Assembly (NCBI GenBank): GCA_001692895.1
Contig: KV748179.1
Location: 3,485,222-3,549,221 of the forward strand
DNA length: 64,000 bases
DNA from: Cenococcum geophilum 1.58
Taxonomy: Eukaryota; Ascomycota; Dothideomycetes; Gloniales; Gloniaceae
Direction of reading: 5' to 3'
How positions within the stretch are numbered: position 1 is the stretch's first letter; each line of letters begins with the position of its first letter. Shown piece by piece: positions 1 through 13,099 of this stretch. Position numbers and translations under genes: made by a program. Under the pieces are notes generated by a model that made no database searches, was not told the DNA's origin, and saw only the letters and a list, made by a program, of their open reading frames with translations.

Positions 1-2230
1 GTAAGGTAGATAAATAATATTTTCTTTACTTTAAATTAAGCTCCACTAGTCCTCTCCTATTTCTTAAGCATTGGTATAATCTCGCCCTAGATAATCTGCG
101 TGTTTTCCTCTACTATAGGGCCTATAACCTATACCAAGTAGTTATTAATAAAGGCTATAGAGCTACCATTTCTAGGTGCGCTTTATATAAGATCTACGTT
201 AAAGAATAGAAAGAGTATTAGGGCTAGTGCTAATCCCTATAGAAGACCTGCTTGTGGGAGCGCCTGTACTTTTAATATATATCTATTAACTAGAATATAG
301 GCTTAACGGTTTATATAAAAGTCCTACACCTATTATATAATCGTCTAAGGTATTTATCGCTGCCGTAATCTCCTAATTTCCGGCTCTATAGCTACATTAT
401 TATACGCGCCCTTAATATTAAATAATACTAGAGATAGTTTTTTCTTTTTTCTTTACGCTCTAAATACGTCCTTATAGAGATATAATAGCGTATATATTAT
501 TAACCTTTACTTCCTAGCTCTAAAGTATGTCTTAAGTAGTAAGCTATATTTCTTTACTAGGTATACTAACCTCTTCGCTACTAATAATTTGAGTACTTTT
601 CCTAGCGTTGGGAGGAGGGAGATTGGCCTATAGTTATTTGCTACTATATAGTCCCCCTACTTCGGCTTTTATAGCGGCATAATCTTTACTACCTTTTATT
701 CCTATAGTACTTTCCCTATCTTAAGTAATTTAGTAAAGAGAGTAATAATCTTACCGCTTAGTATAGGCTATAGCTCTTACTATACCTTAGCTAGTAGGCC
801 GTCCCTTCCTAAAGCCTTATTTAGGCTAGCCCTAAATACAGCTACCTTAACCTTATATTTGGCGATAGGCTCCTATGGTAATTAGTTATAGCTAGTTATA
901 GCTTCCTCTTCTTATTTATATAGCGGCGGGACTGGAAAGAATGCCTAAAGTAGTTCTCTTACAATATTATAGTTCTCTGTAATAGCCTCTCCCTATCCTC
1001 TAGCCTTTTTAATTAGTGGTATTTTAGTGAACGCGGATATAGCCTACGGATTAAGGTATTTCGACGCTTTCTATATATTATTACTATTACTAAGGAATTT
1101 ATCCTAATAGAGCTTTTTATATTACTAAATAGTCCTATAAAAGAGCTTCTTCGCTCTTACTATAATATTATATAGCTTAGGGTCGTCCCTTCCTTACCTC
1201 TATATTACACTATTTCTATTCCTCTAGTATATATATAACTTCCTTAGCGTTATAAGGTCTTCGTTCCACCATCTTTTTATATATAGCGATAGCTTAACCC
1301 TCTAGTAGTGTGCTTTAAGGGCTTTATTAACTCACCTATTAAGGCAGTTAACCATTTTGTTTATATCTTTTATAGGAAATCCTATCTCTTTCTATTGCTC
1401 TATATCTTCTTAAATCTTATCCCAGTTTGTATTCTTAATAAGTAGCCTCTCCTAGCTTTTCTATATACCTATATTAACCTAAAAGCTAGTATAGATAGCT
1501 CTATAGTCTAACCCGTACTTATACTCCTAAATAGCGCACTTTACTAGTTTACTTATTAGGCCCGGGGTTATAAGTATAAGGTTAATTATTAATATTTACC
1601 CCGCGTTGCTTTTAAATATAGGTACTTCTATTAGAAGTAGGCTCTAAAGTAACCGGTTTACTATAAAGTTAATAATTAGCGCGCTTTCTTCCTGCGTTAA
1701 TATAGTACTAATATAACTTCCTCCCTATAGCGGATTATGCCGATTAAAGTCGCCTATAATTACCACCTTAGTATATAGGTCGCGCAATAGTTTACTCTAG
1801 ATTAGCCTATTAATTATCTCCAGCTTATTAGAGAGCTCCTCTAGATTCTCCTCCTTAGTTCTCCTTAAGCATCTGTCTAGAATATATACTAACACAATTA
1901 TAAGTCTCCTTTAGCCGACATGCGCTACTACCGCTATAATATTTACTAAATTTACCTATAGCTGTGTAGCTGCTAGCTTTCTAAATGCCTAGATATATAA
2001 CCTAACTAAGGGGTACTACTGCTGCCTACCTATTAGGATAAACCTTATTTACTAGGGGTTTAAGCTAGCTAGCACTACTTCCCTATTTAAAAGAAAGCAG
2101 TAAGGCTCTTAGCCTAAAATAAAGTGGAAGTCCACTAGCGTTTTGTTATTATATAACGTATACTGCGCTTCCCTATACTTCCTTAAGTTCGCCTAGATAA
2201 TCTAAAGTTCTCTATTTATAGCGCTATTAT
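1..2230 (-). pseudogene. LINE ORF2 (endonuclease-reverse transcriptase), partial, RIP-inactivated
   Basis: ORF2 nicks target DNA and copies the LINE RNA. The endonuclease starts near 2212 (LQIIQANLRK) and keeps GQEPYCF and the catalytic-site motif IIGDFNRHNP at about 1732-1760. The RT domain shows KALGRDGLLAKV near 785-830, NNYRPISLLPTLGKVLK near 590-645 and PQAGLLQG near 240-270. The metal-binding pair, normally FVDD in this family, reads FINN at 141-152, so the polymerase is dead. Several in-frame TAG/TAA codons sit at likely Gln and Trp positions. The thumb and RNase H parts lie outside the window. Confidence 0.88.
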
Positions 2231-2235
2231 ATAAG

Positions 2236-3560
2236 AATCCTATCCATCTCTTTCCTATATGCTAGGCATTTATAGTATAAGGCTTAGTAAGGATCCTAAT
2301 AGTTTACGCAGTATAAATTAACCGTCTTATACTAGAGATAGCCTTCCCGCCTATATATTTTATATATATTAGGTCGCGTATAGTCTCTAGCCCTATATTT
2401 AAACCTTTTATATTTATAGTATGCTATAGGGGTGCGTTGCTCCTTAAATGGTAATATAATAATCGCGCCTTCCCTAAATAATATGTTGTTTGACGTAAGC
2501 AGCTTCTCTATATCCTCCTTTATTACCACTTTAATAATTACTAATACGTGCTAGCCGCGCGGCCTTAGTTGCCCAAGCTATCTTATTATATATACCTCTA
2601 CACTATTCTCTATCCTAAAGCGCTCTATAGCTAACTTACTTACTTTCTCGCTATTAATATTTATTGCTAGAGGTACTTTAACCTAGTCCGCCTTAACCGT
2701 ATACTACTTAGGTCCGATAAGCCTCGCCCTAGGGATGTACAGTTTAAGCTATTAAGTAGTCGTCTGCCTAAATGTAGCTTTTTTATCTTTTTCCACCGAG
2801 AATCTAATAATGCTTGCGCTGTCGCTTATTCGTTATACGCGGAAGTCCTTAAATATAGCTCCCGTAAGCCTGTTGATATCCTTTATACCTTATATAATGG
2901 TTTATTTTACTATTTTAGTAATAGCTACCTTCTCTATTACCTTTAAACCTGTATAGCTAATGTCTATTACTAGCTGCTGGTTAGGTTCCTTAGAGTTCCT
3001 AGCGCTTATTATTTATAGTAAAATTATCTCTAACCCTACCGTGCCTCCACTTGCTATGCCTCTACTAGCCGCTACTAACGCCTATAATTATATTAGAGCT
3101 AAGGGAGTATTTAGTTATACTTATAAAAACTAAATAGCCTTTTAGAGTTTAGTATTTTGCTTTTTAAGGCTTTACTATTCTGATTTAATGTCTACTAGGT
3201 TATTTCTAATGCTCTTAATAATGCTATTTTAGCTTATAATAATATTGCTCTACTATACTATAGTTTCTTTAAGGCTTTTAATAAGTTGGTAAAATTTGTT
3301 ATAATTAATGCCTTCTCCTTCACGTTTAGGTAAGGTAAAGACTCTTACTATAGGAAATAAAGGCAGTATATACTGCGTAGCTTATAGTCTAATTTGTAGT
3401 GCGGTTGTCTACTGTTTAAACTATACTAATTATTAAGAGCGTGTCCTTAGTAACTGCTGGGTCTCTAGCACCTTTGCGCTTGGTTTCTTTATACGTTTTA
3501 GTAGAGCTGCTAGCAGATCTAGAGGTGGTGTTACTAATACGCGTTTAGGGGTCGAAGCAG
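2236..3560 (-). pseudogene. LINE ORF1 (gag-like RNA-binding protein), RIP-inactivated
   Basis: ORF1 of the first LINE would coat the element RNA. The N-terminal half (about 3340-3050) is rich in Lys, Glu, Gln and Ile and looks like a coiled coil. The C-terminal part, best seen at 2332-2529, keeps the spacing of CCHC zinc knuckles, but nearly every ligand is now Tyr: the motif reads YYKYKRFKYRARDY and then NIYKIYRREGYL, where family members have Cys and His. TGC/TGT to TAC/TAT and CAT to TAT changes are what RIP produces. The start near 3560 is estimated. The product would be non-functional. Confidence 0.7.
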
Positions 3561-3640
3561 CTATTAGGGCTCCGGGGCTTTGTTCGGTGGGCCGCAGGGG
3601 CCGCCTTATAGCGGGAACTAGCTAAACGAAAGACTAGGAT

Positions 3641-4315
3641 TTGATTAAAAGAATATCTGAGGTAAATATCCTCCTCTTTCAAAAGTTCACCCGTTCATTT
3701 GCAGCCCATAAGGGTATAGCCGGTGCGGGTCGGCTATCCTCCCTACTAGCGATGGCAAATTTAAAGTATTTAACACTTTAATCGCAGGCTGTAAATATCG
3801 CTAATTATGCTACCACTAAACCTGTTATAGGATTGTATGCTAGATTTTCGGAGAAAATGGTCAGCTGACCCGAGTCCAGAATTGCAGGGCAGACACTGGC
3901 GCACAGCAGCTGATTTAACTACCCCGCTCTCGCCTGCTGTAAATCTAAAGTTAAGGGATAAGCACTGAGCTTGCCTTTTATTTACATTAGGCCAGTTAAT
4001 GACCTAACTATAAGTTTATCCCTCATTGGCTGATAAAGGTAAGGGGTCACCGCCTTATAGCCTCCCTCTGCCGCCAACTATAGCGATGTCGCCGATTATA
4101 ATTACGAAAGTTAGCTAAAGGTTTACCCGTAATTGGGTATGCTGGCGCCGCGGCTTATAATCATTATTAGCCCCACAGTGACCATAATTCCACCTATTAT
4201 AGAGCGCGGCCCCCAAATCAATCGTTTCAGCCGCGGAGACGTCAGACGTAGCAGGCATAATCTTTTAAGTAGTTAATATCCAAACTTCAGCCATCCTGCC
4301 ATTAATATTCAAATA
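3641..4315. other. Lightly mutated flank upstream of the NLR pseudogene
   Basis: No gene was recognised. CA and TG dinucleotides are clearly more frequent here than in the transposons, so RIP has been mild. The first part (about 3705-3850) matches 32480-32640 in opposite orientation. The rest directly precedes the NLR start at 4316 and may hold its promoter, but I see no convincing core promoter element. Confidence 0.4.
3705..3850 (+). repeat. Dispersed repeat copy 1 (inverted match at about 32480-32640)
   Basis: The segment around AGCCGGTGCGGGTCGGCTAT and the following CCTCCCTACTAGCGATGGCA matches the reverse complement of about 32560-32640. The weaker match continues through AAGTATTTA for a total of roughly 140 bp. 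Most differences are C/T or G/A, as expected from RIP. It could be a remnant of a DNA transposon or another dispersed repeat; no coding capacity or clear terminal repeat is visible. Confidence 0.55.
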
Positions 4316-7300
4316 ATGGACCACCGCCTTCGCCGCGAAGACTACACTATAGGATAGGTTTGCGCCCTCCCTGTCAAACTTACTGCCGCGCAAGAGATAC
4401 TTAACAACGAACACTAAGATCTCCCTTAGAATAACAATAATGCCAATATATACTTGCTTAGCAGAATCGGCGAACACAACGTCATCATGGCCTGTCTGCT
4501 AGAGGGCCAAACAGGAACAAACTCGGCCGCAGCAGTCGCTATTCGGATAAAATTGGCCTTCACTTCAATCCGGTTCAGCCTAATAGTAGGTATTAGGGGA
4601 GGCGTCCTAAGTAAGGAAGCGGATATACGGCTTAGGGATATAGTAGTTAGCAAACCGCATTAAGTGCATAGCGGAGTAGTACAATACAACTTTGGGAAGG
4701 CTACTCCAAGCGGATTTAAACAGATAGGTTTCCTTAACACTCCACCGATAATTCTCCTTAGCGCCGTTGCAAAGCTACGGGCCAATAACTTTAGAGGAAG
4801 AAGTAGACTCTTAAAATATGCTTCTAAACTTAACAGCCTTCCAAAGTTTATACGCGAAGGTGCAGGACCTAACGTCTTGTTTAAAGCAGATTACAACTAT
4901 GTAGGAGGGACTATATGCGAAGGATGCAGCAAAGAGGGGGCGGTGGATCGGCAGCCGCGTAGTTAAGAGATTATAGTCCACCACAGCACGATAGCCTCAG
5001 GGAATTAAGTTATAAAAGATGCTACTAAGAGAAATAGAGTTAGCTCGGAGCTCGGTAGCGTGCTCTACTTTAAGATAGAGGCAGTAGGCCTAATAAACAA
5101 TTTCCTATACCTTATTATTAGAGGCATATATAACTATGCGGACTTATATAAGAATAAGAGATAGCAACCGTATACGGCAGGAACAGCAGCAGCGTTCGCG
5201 AAGAAAGTTTTATCGGTAATACCCACGGCTAAAGTGGTAAAGTCGCGTACTATAGATAAGATTATTAGGGAGATATAAAAAGACTTAGTTTAAAGGGAGA
5301 AGGAAATAAAGATTCTAAACTGCCTTAATATATCACTATACTAAGATTGAAAAGACCGAAACCTAGATCAGGTTCTAGGGACATATAACTAGTTTATATC
5401 TTATAAGTACTTTTAGGACTAGCAAAAGAGTAAGTCGTCCGCAATGCTTTAGGTATCGGCAGATCCTAGATGCGGAAAGTTGGTATTAGCTAAATACCTA
5501 ATTAATTCCGTTCTTCCTACTACAAAATCTAAAACGGTGTGCTACTTCTTCTTTAAGGACGACTTTAAGGACCAGAGAAATATGGTTAGCGCTCTCTGCT
5601 ATATCCTACACCAACTTTTTAAGTAAAAACGCATCCTGCTCTCCGATGCAATTCTTAATCAGTTCAACATTGGCGGAGAAACGTTTACCAGTTTATTTAG
5701 CGAGCTTTGGCATACCCTTATTAACGCCACAAAAGATAAGAACGCTAGAGAAATTATCTATCTTTTTAATACGATCGATAAATGCGAAGGTTAGGGAAGG
5801 TCTTAGCTTATTTAAAAATTATGCCAACTATATAGCACTAGGAGAAGCTTTAATTTAAAGTTTCTTCTTACAAGTCGGCCTAATATTAAGATTTGCCGTA
5901 GTTTCAAGTCTCTTAAGAACCTAGAATTACCAGTAATTTATTTAAATAGGGAAAGCGATATTAAGGTGGAAAAGATTTCCTAAAAGATTAATATTTTTAT
6001 TAGAGCTAGAGTTAATAATATTAGAATATAATTAAAGCTTATAGATAAAGAGCAAGGCCTCCTATTATAAGAGCTTATATATATTCCTAACAGAATATAT
6101 TTATAGGTATATCTTACGCTTAACTTAATTAAAAGCGCTATTAATATTAACAAAACTATAATACGCGAGGCCACCTCCCAGCTCCCTAAAATAGTTAATA
6201 ATGTATATAACAGGATCCTCTCTAAAAGCCGCGATTTTAGAAAGGCCAGGAAAATACTATATATTTTTATAGCAGCAGCACGGCCCTTAACCCTAAGAGA
6301 GATAACCTTAGCGTTAGTGCTTTAAGAAAGCCATCGGTTATATAATAACATTAACCCTAGACCTAAAGATCGTTTCTATAAGAACGTATAAGATATATAT
6401 AGGAACTTCATAACAATTATTAATTTAAGGATCTACCTACTTTACTAAACCGCGAAGGAATTCTTAGTTTAGAATAATAGGGTAAATTCTCCCAAAGGCG
6501 TTTATAGATAGAAACACTCATTATAGCCGCAAAAATCTCACTATATTCTTACTAAGATCTGCGTCTAGCACCTACTTTTCGCAAAATTTAAGACGCAACC
6601 TCTTAGCGTAAACGGACCACTATCTCAATATATTAAGGATTACGCCTTCCTTAACTACTCTGCGAAGTATTAGGCCGCTTACCTCTATAAGTTATAAATT
6701 AAGACATAAGGCGTAATAACACCATTAATACTGAGAATATATAATATAAGTTTACGGCGTTACCTAACTTAGTTTAGAATCTATTAGATAAGTATAAATA
6801 CTAAATTTCCCTAGGGGTTTACCACACTTATAATTGCATCCTATTTTAGACTAAGAATAGTAGTAAAGTAACTACTTAATATAGATGGCATTAATCTAAA
6901 TTCTCAAGATAATACATACCGGTAATTAGCGCTATCTTAGGCTGCAGGAAACAGCTTTAACGTCGTAGTTAAGCTATTAATTAAAGGCGCTACTAGCAGT
7001 CTAAAGGGCCTTAGGCTACTATTTAGGAAGAGAGCCAAAGTGAACTTAGTAAATAGAAATGGTCAAACGCCATTATCCTATACTGTTTAGGATAGGAATA
7101 TAGCTATTATTAAATTGCTAATTAATACAAGGGCCTAAGTAGACTTAAAAGATAAAATTAAAGGGACACTATTATTCTATACCGTCTGTAACGGGTATAA
7201 TAAGGCAGTTAAGCTACTACTTAAGAAAGGAACCTAGGTTAATTTAGAGGGTAATATTAGTAAGGAGCTACTATTCTCGGGTAATAAGGTAGCTGTTTAG

Positions 7301-7680
7301 CTACTACTTAAGACGGTTAGAGTTAATACTAAGGCGAAGGATAAATATAATCAGACGCCTGTGTTGTAGGCCGCGGAGAGAGGCTATATAGTAGTAGTAA
7401 AAGCGCTACTTAAGAAGGCTAAAATTAATACCTAGAATAGGATTAGGGTAACGGCGTTATACTAGGCGGCGCGGAAGGGATATAGGGCAGTAATATTACT
7501 TCTATTAAAGAACGCAGCTAATATTAAAGTAAGAGATAAATATAGTGGTATACTATTAGCCTAGTTAATTAAAGGCAGGTTTAAAGCGGGTATTAAGATA
7601 TTACTTATAAAAACCTTAGAGGTAGACCATTAGTATACGCCCATAAGTATATTAAAGCTTAAAATAGGCAAATTTCTCTA
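4316..7680 (+). pseudogene. NLR: PNP/UDP phosphorylase-NACHT-ankyrin protein, RIP-inactivated
   Basis: A degraded member of the fungal NOD-like receptor family (non-self recognition and programmed cell death). The ATG at 4316 opens MDHRLRREDYTIG, the usual start of the phosphorylase-like domain; HNVIMACL, VGIRGGV and DIVVSKP follow, with ASGN, EAVGLINNF and AGTAAAFAK before the NACHT. The Walker A region is at codon ~381 (DPRCGKLV, the usual Ser after Lys now Leu) and Walker B at ~488 (FNTIDKCEG). Ankyrin repeats run from about codon 880 (NGQTPLSYTV, VVKALLKK). All these points share one frame over 1,100 codons, broken only by stops at likely Gln/Trp codons, so damage is by transitions, not indels. 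The first ~650 bp is much less mutated than the rest. The 3' end runs into a minisatellite, so the true stop is uncertain. Confidence 0.9.
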
Positions 7681-7721
7681 TTGACTTAATAGCTAACGCT
7701 ACCGTCTTTAGCTGTTATAGG
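7679..7721 (+). repeat. Left remnant of the ~70-bp minisatellite
   Basis: The bases just before the Gypsy-1a 5' LTR (TAGCTAACGCTACCGTCTTT then AGCTGTTATAGG) match the end of the units in the array at 22939-23768. The array therefore began at the 3' end of the NLR gene and the retrotransposon landed inside or at the edge of it. Confidence 0.8.
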
Positions 7722-8142
7722 TGTTACGGACGCTTTAAGTACGATATTACAACTACTTAGAAAGGAGTCAAAAGAAGCTAGTTAGTTAATTTAGGCACGG
7801 TCTAAGATAGAGCTAATAGAGCTATGTGACGAGGAATAGTAACTAAGGTTATATAACGTAATCTATATAATCTATATAATCTATATAATCTATAATGGAG
7901 CAAATAAAGCACACGTACCTTACGTACTAAGGGGATTTCTTAGGAGTACGGTTGTATATTTAAGAGACCACAGTCTCTACCTAAATAGTTCTCTCCTTTA
8001 TAGTAAATCTCAGAATATAATTAGAGTTAATCTATTAGGCAACTACTCTATTAGTTATTATTAAGTTGTTAACTTCTTATTTACCTATATACCCAGCCTA
8101 TTAATAAGTCCACCATAGTTCCTGCTATAAGGCTTCGTTATA
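7722..8142 (+). repeat. 5' LTR of Gypsy-1a
   Basis: It begins TGTTACGGACGCTTTAAG and ends CTTCGTTATA (GTTACA in copy b, so a C-to-T change removed the terminal CA). A run of ATCTATATA-type short repeats lies at 7858-7895. The first ~135 bp reads as an open-like frame in register with pol when it occurs at the 3' end. Confidence 0.95.
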
Positions 8143-8183
8143 TATTTACTACTAGGGTTATAGTATTAATAAAATCAAACAAC

Positions 8184-11100
8184 ATGCCACTAAAAGCACT
8201 AGCTATAACGCTATTAACGGTGGCAACTACTTTAAGGTTAGGTAACGATACTAGTATAGCAAACACTAACTTACAGCAACCTATAATAGTTGGACAGCTA
8301 TAAGAGATAGTTAACCAGTTAACGGAAAATAATATAATATTAGAAAATAGGATTAACGGGATAGGAGCAGTAAAGATTAAGCTACTATTAATTAAAAGGT
8401 ACTTAGGGGAAAGATTAAAACTTAAAGGATTCCTTATATAAATACACTTTAAGGTTATATAAGAAGGGGTAAAGCTACTAATACCTATAGATCGAATAGT
8501 ATATATAGGACTATTCCTATTAGGAAGGGCACTTAAGTAGTTTAAGCCTTACCTTACGGAAATATAAGCGAATAGTATAATAACCACTAATTAAAAAGTA
8601 TGGTTTATATTTATAAGCTAGGAAGGGTTTACAGAATGACTTATATAGATATTTGGAGACCTAAAGGCAGTAACTATAGCGGAAAGAAAACTCTAAGATA
8701 TTATGCAATAAACCTTAGCAATTAAGTATATAACGCAATTCTAAACGTTAATAATATAAGTTAAGTGGAATAATAAGGCGCTTATAGCATAGTATAAGTA
8801 AGGACTTAAGGCTAAAGTCTAGAATATAATTATTCTAATAGAAGATACGGAAACCCTACGGGAGTTAATAAATTAAGTAATTAAGATTAACAATTAGATC
8901 TACTAAAGGGAATAGGCTAAAAGAGGCTAGGATAGAGTTTTATAGTTATATAAGACGTAAAGCACGCAACAACTAAAGCTAAGTTAGAAACTATAGTATG
9001 GCGTAAAGCCGATAAACCTAAGCGGTATTAAAGAAAACAGGAAATAGAATAAATAACTATAGAAACCTAAAGGATAAGGATTAAGTAATTAAAGGTTTAA
9101 GTAGTAGAGGCCAAACTAGGGATTTTAGTAGCAGAAGATGTTCAGGCGGACTTTATAGTAAGAAAAATGGTTTAAAGAAGGAGCTTACATAAATTGCAGA
9201 AAATAAGGTTATTACGTTAGAGACTATAGAAGTGGTTAGAGTTACTATATAGATGATATATACGTATAAAGGGATAATAATATACTATAAGGAATAAAAG
9301 AATATTTAATTAAAAGTTTTACGTTTTATTATAATAACGCATGCTAAATTTATAAGGATGCTAAGTATGGCGCAAGCTATTAGCAATAGAAGCTATATTT
9401 AGCGGAATATAAAGAAACTAACAAACTAGTTTACAGATCGGATATTAAGGACGATAAATTTAATATAGGCGAAACATTTTATAATAATAAGGTAATAAGG
9501 GCGGCTTACTAGAAATATATAGACCTTAAAGATATTATATAAGAGGCAGAGGATAATTCCACTATAGAATAGGGAATATTAGTTAGAATTAAGACCCCAC
9601 TAAATATAATATCTATCGCTTCGCAAGACATAAGAGAAGTAGGACAGCGAACTACTTTAGCACTCAATAAAGGCAAAAGGCCAAAAGCTTAAGATTCTTA
9701 AGATAAGATACGAGACGACTAAGATTCTTAAGACGAGATAAAGTAAGCTTAAGGACCTATAACGGACAATAACTAATAGAGCAGAGCAACGGCTTAGTTT
9801 AGTAATATATAAATAAGCTTAGGACGAAGTTTCCTAAAGGTATAAAATTTTTAAAACGAAATAAGTAAGATTTAAGACTCTCAAGACAAGATAAAAACAC
9901 TAAGTAAGCCTAGTTAGACCAAGGCTAAAGTAAAGCTTAAGATAGAAGCGAGCTTAGAATTAAGAATTTTATAAAACTAAGAATTTTAGAAGCAAATAAG
10001 GACTACTAAAGAAATTACAAGCAAGATTTAGCAATAGGATTAAAATATTAATACCAAAATTAAGAAGTAAGAAGACTTTAAGGATCTATCTATAAGACGC
10101 AAACTAAAAGAAACCATAGAAGAATTTAGGTAAAGAATTATTGTATAGTAAGAACAGAAACTAGATAAAAGATCTAGTATATTAGGACGTATAAGGGACA
10201 GAGAGCTAATATAAAGAATTACTAATAGGCCTAGAGCAGGTATACTAAAAGCTAAGTAGCTTACTAAACTAGAAAATAAAGAGGATTTAAGGATTCCTAC
10301 TAGGTTTAAAAAACGATATATAAAGGGCTGTTATAACGCAGTAATAAGAAGATACTTCCTTACGGATAAGCCGTATATACTCTAACAGCTATACTAAAAG
10401 TGGTATAGGCAACGATATAATAATAAGTAGGAAGATTTCTATATATAGTTAGATAAACGAGTTATCTAGGACCACCCGATTATAGAGAAGGCCATAACTT
10501 ATATTAAAGGAGCCTTAATTATAACGTTAAAGGATCTAGAGAAATAATTAGAGGACTAGAGAANNGANNAACGTATNTTANTACCTNNNAATAAAGTTAT
10601 AACGTTTAGATTAGTATAATAAAGGTTTAAACTTAAAGATAAAAATAAGTTAAGAGTTAACCTAAAGCACCTAGCATACTATACGCTATTATAAATTATA
10701 TGCGTGGATAATATATATAAAATATATAAAAATCTAAAAGAAAAAAAATTAGAAATACCCTATAAGGATATATTAGGCGCCAGATAAGTAATAGTATAAA
10801 AATGCTAAGTATATATATAGCTGGCATCTAATAGAAGCCTAAGAGGAAGGAGATTTAATACTTTAGCCAGGAAGATTTCTTATAGAAGAATACCTAAACA
10901 AATAATAGTGGTGAGAATACCTAGAAAATACGTATCTATAGTATATTAAAGATAAGAAGCGAACTAGGTATTAGCTAAAGAATAAGCTAAGTATAACAGG
11001 ATTAAACAGCTAATAGTTAGGAAAAGTAGAGGCCTATAAAACTAGAGGAAGCTAGTAGTAAAGCCTTAAACCCTTAAAGGAATTTAAGGACAACACCTAA

Positions 11101-13023
11101 ATTTATAAGTTAATTGGTAAGATTAATAGTTTAAAGCGCTAATAGATAGTGGAGTAATACGGAACTATATTTTATTAGTAGCAGTTAAAAGAATAGGATT
11201 ATCTTATAGATAAAAGGAGCAATTTTACCTATTAGTTACGATTTTAGGAGATCTAATAGCCTATAGAGGAGGGATTATTAATCTTAAAATAGGACCTATT
11301 TAGATAACTATTAAAGGAAGATAAATTAAGATATCTTTTAATATCCTACTATTAGAACGGGATAAGGCAGTATTAGGGATGCCTTAGTTACAGAAATATA
11401 ATCTAAGAATTAATTAGGTTATAGGTTAGGTTAATATTAAAGATACTTAACGCCGTAAGGCGTGATAACAAACTAAGTTAGTATAGTATTAAGTTGGAGT
11501 AATATATAAAGAAACTAAGTAAGGCTTAAGTTATATACTAAAGAGATACTATAAGTATAGCAAGAAACTATAGAGCCTAAAAAGTAAAAAGCTGGTAAAT
11601 TATATAGTATAGGACTATAAAATAGAGTTAAAACCAGAAATAAGTCTAAGGTTTTTTCTAACCTATAAGCTTACTTAAGAAAAGGTAAGTGTACTTAAAG
11701 AGTTTATCTAAGAAAACTTACAAAAGGGATATATTAGACCATTATAGTTATTAGTGGGTTATCTAGTACTATTCGTACTAAAGAAGAATAAAAAGCTTAG
11801 GTTATGCATTAACTATAGGCAGTTAAATAGCATTACTTAAAAGAATAGGTATCCTTTACCTTTAATTAGTAAAATCTAAGATCGGATAAGTAACGCGCAA
11901 ATCTTTATAAAGATAGATCTAAGATAGGCGTACTATTAAATTAGAATTAAGGAAGATAATAAATAGAAGGCAGCCTTTAGGTTATAAGAAGGACTATATA
12001 AACCATTAGTTATGCAATTTGGATTAATAAATATACCTATAACATTTTAGAAAAGAATTAATAGCGTATTAGGAGAATACCTTAATAAGTTTGTTATGGT
12101 ATACCTTAATAATAATATTATCTACTTAATAACTAAAGAAGAATACGGGGAATACGTTAAATAGGTTTTAAAGAAACTATAAGAAGAATAGATACTAGTA
12201 GTAATTAAGAAATACAAGTTTTTTATAAGGAAGACCAATTTTATTAAATTTATTATTAAACTAAGTTATATTAGTATAGACCTAAAGAAAATTAAAGCTA
12301 TAGTAAGTTAATAAGAACTAGAGAATATAGCGCAGTTAAGTTTATTCTTAGGGTTTTGCAACTACTACCAAAGGTTTATAGTATAGTAGTTAAAGAATAT
12401 TAAACCATTTACTAGGCTTATAAAGAAAGAGGAACTATAGGCATAGAAAGATAAATAAAGGAAGTTGTTTAAAGAACTTAAGGAGTTATTTACCTAAGAG
12501 CCAATCCTTAAAATCTACTAACTAAGACTAGACACAGTTATAGAAATAAATATATTAGACTACGCACTAGGAGTATATTTACTATAAAAGTATAAGAACG
12601 CATAGCACCTAGTAGCATACTATAATAGAAAGATAACACTATTAGAGTTAAACTATAACGTTAATAATAAGGAGTTATTAAATATAGTTATAGTACTTAA
12701 GAAATAGAGAGCATTCTTATAAGGTATAGGGAAACTATTTATAGTTAAAACGGATTATAAGAACTTAATAGGGTTCCTAATAATAAAGGAACTTAATTAT
12801 AGATAGGTTAGATAGGCGGAGATGATTACAGAATACTATTTTAAGATTTAGTATATTAAGGGAACTAAGAATATAAAGGTAGATGCACTTGGTAAAAAGG
12901 CTAAACTATAAAATAATAAGAAACTATTAGGAGTAATACTACGCAGAAATAAGGACGGATTAATTAGGTATAATTACCCTAAACTAGTAGCAACTTAAGA
13001 GGATAATAAACTAGAAAGAGTCT
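8184..13023 (+). pseudogene. Gypsy-1a gag-pol, first part (gag, protease, RT, RNase H)
   Basis: The ATG at 8184 lies 42 bp after the LTR, the same spacing as in copy b. The gag region is long: about 984 codons precede the protease motif ALIDSGVIRNYI at 11136. RT follows (LRLCINYRQL near 11800, YYQIRIKEDN near 11935) with the active site VYLNNN at 12099-12116 in place of YLDD. RNase H-like sequence lies at 12540-12900. The ATG, protease and RT codons are all in one frame, so there is no gag/pol frameshift. Stops are RIP-type TAG/TAA. The frame is cut by the LINE inside KLERVYKIPESF, between RNase H and integrase. Confidence 0.9.
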
Positions 13024-13099
13024 TTTTATTTTTATTTTTTTTATTTATATCCATTGTATTATACTACGTACAATACTACGCATGTAGCCTTAGGCTATG

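Larger units (their letters stand above)
1..3640 (-). mobile_element. Tad1-like LINE retrotransposon, 3' part outside window
   Basis: A non-LTR retrotransposon on the minus strand. Its GC-richer 5' end is near 3560-3640 and its 3' end lies before base 1. Read from high to low coordinates it holds an ORF1 (coiled coil, then zinc knuckles) and an ORF2 (AP-type endonuclease, then reverse transcriptase). Order and motifs match the Tad1/I group of fungal LINEs. RIP is heavy: most Gln and Trp codons read as stops, and Cys codons have become Tyr. The 5' boundary is approximate because only one side can be seen and no target-site duplication could be identified. Confidence 0.85.
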
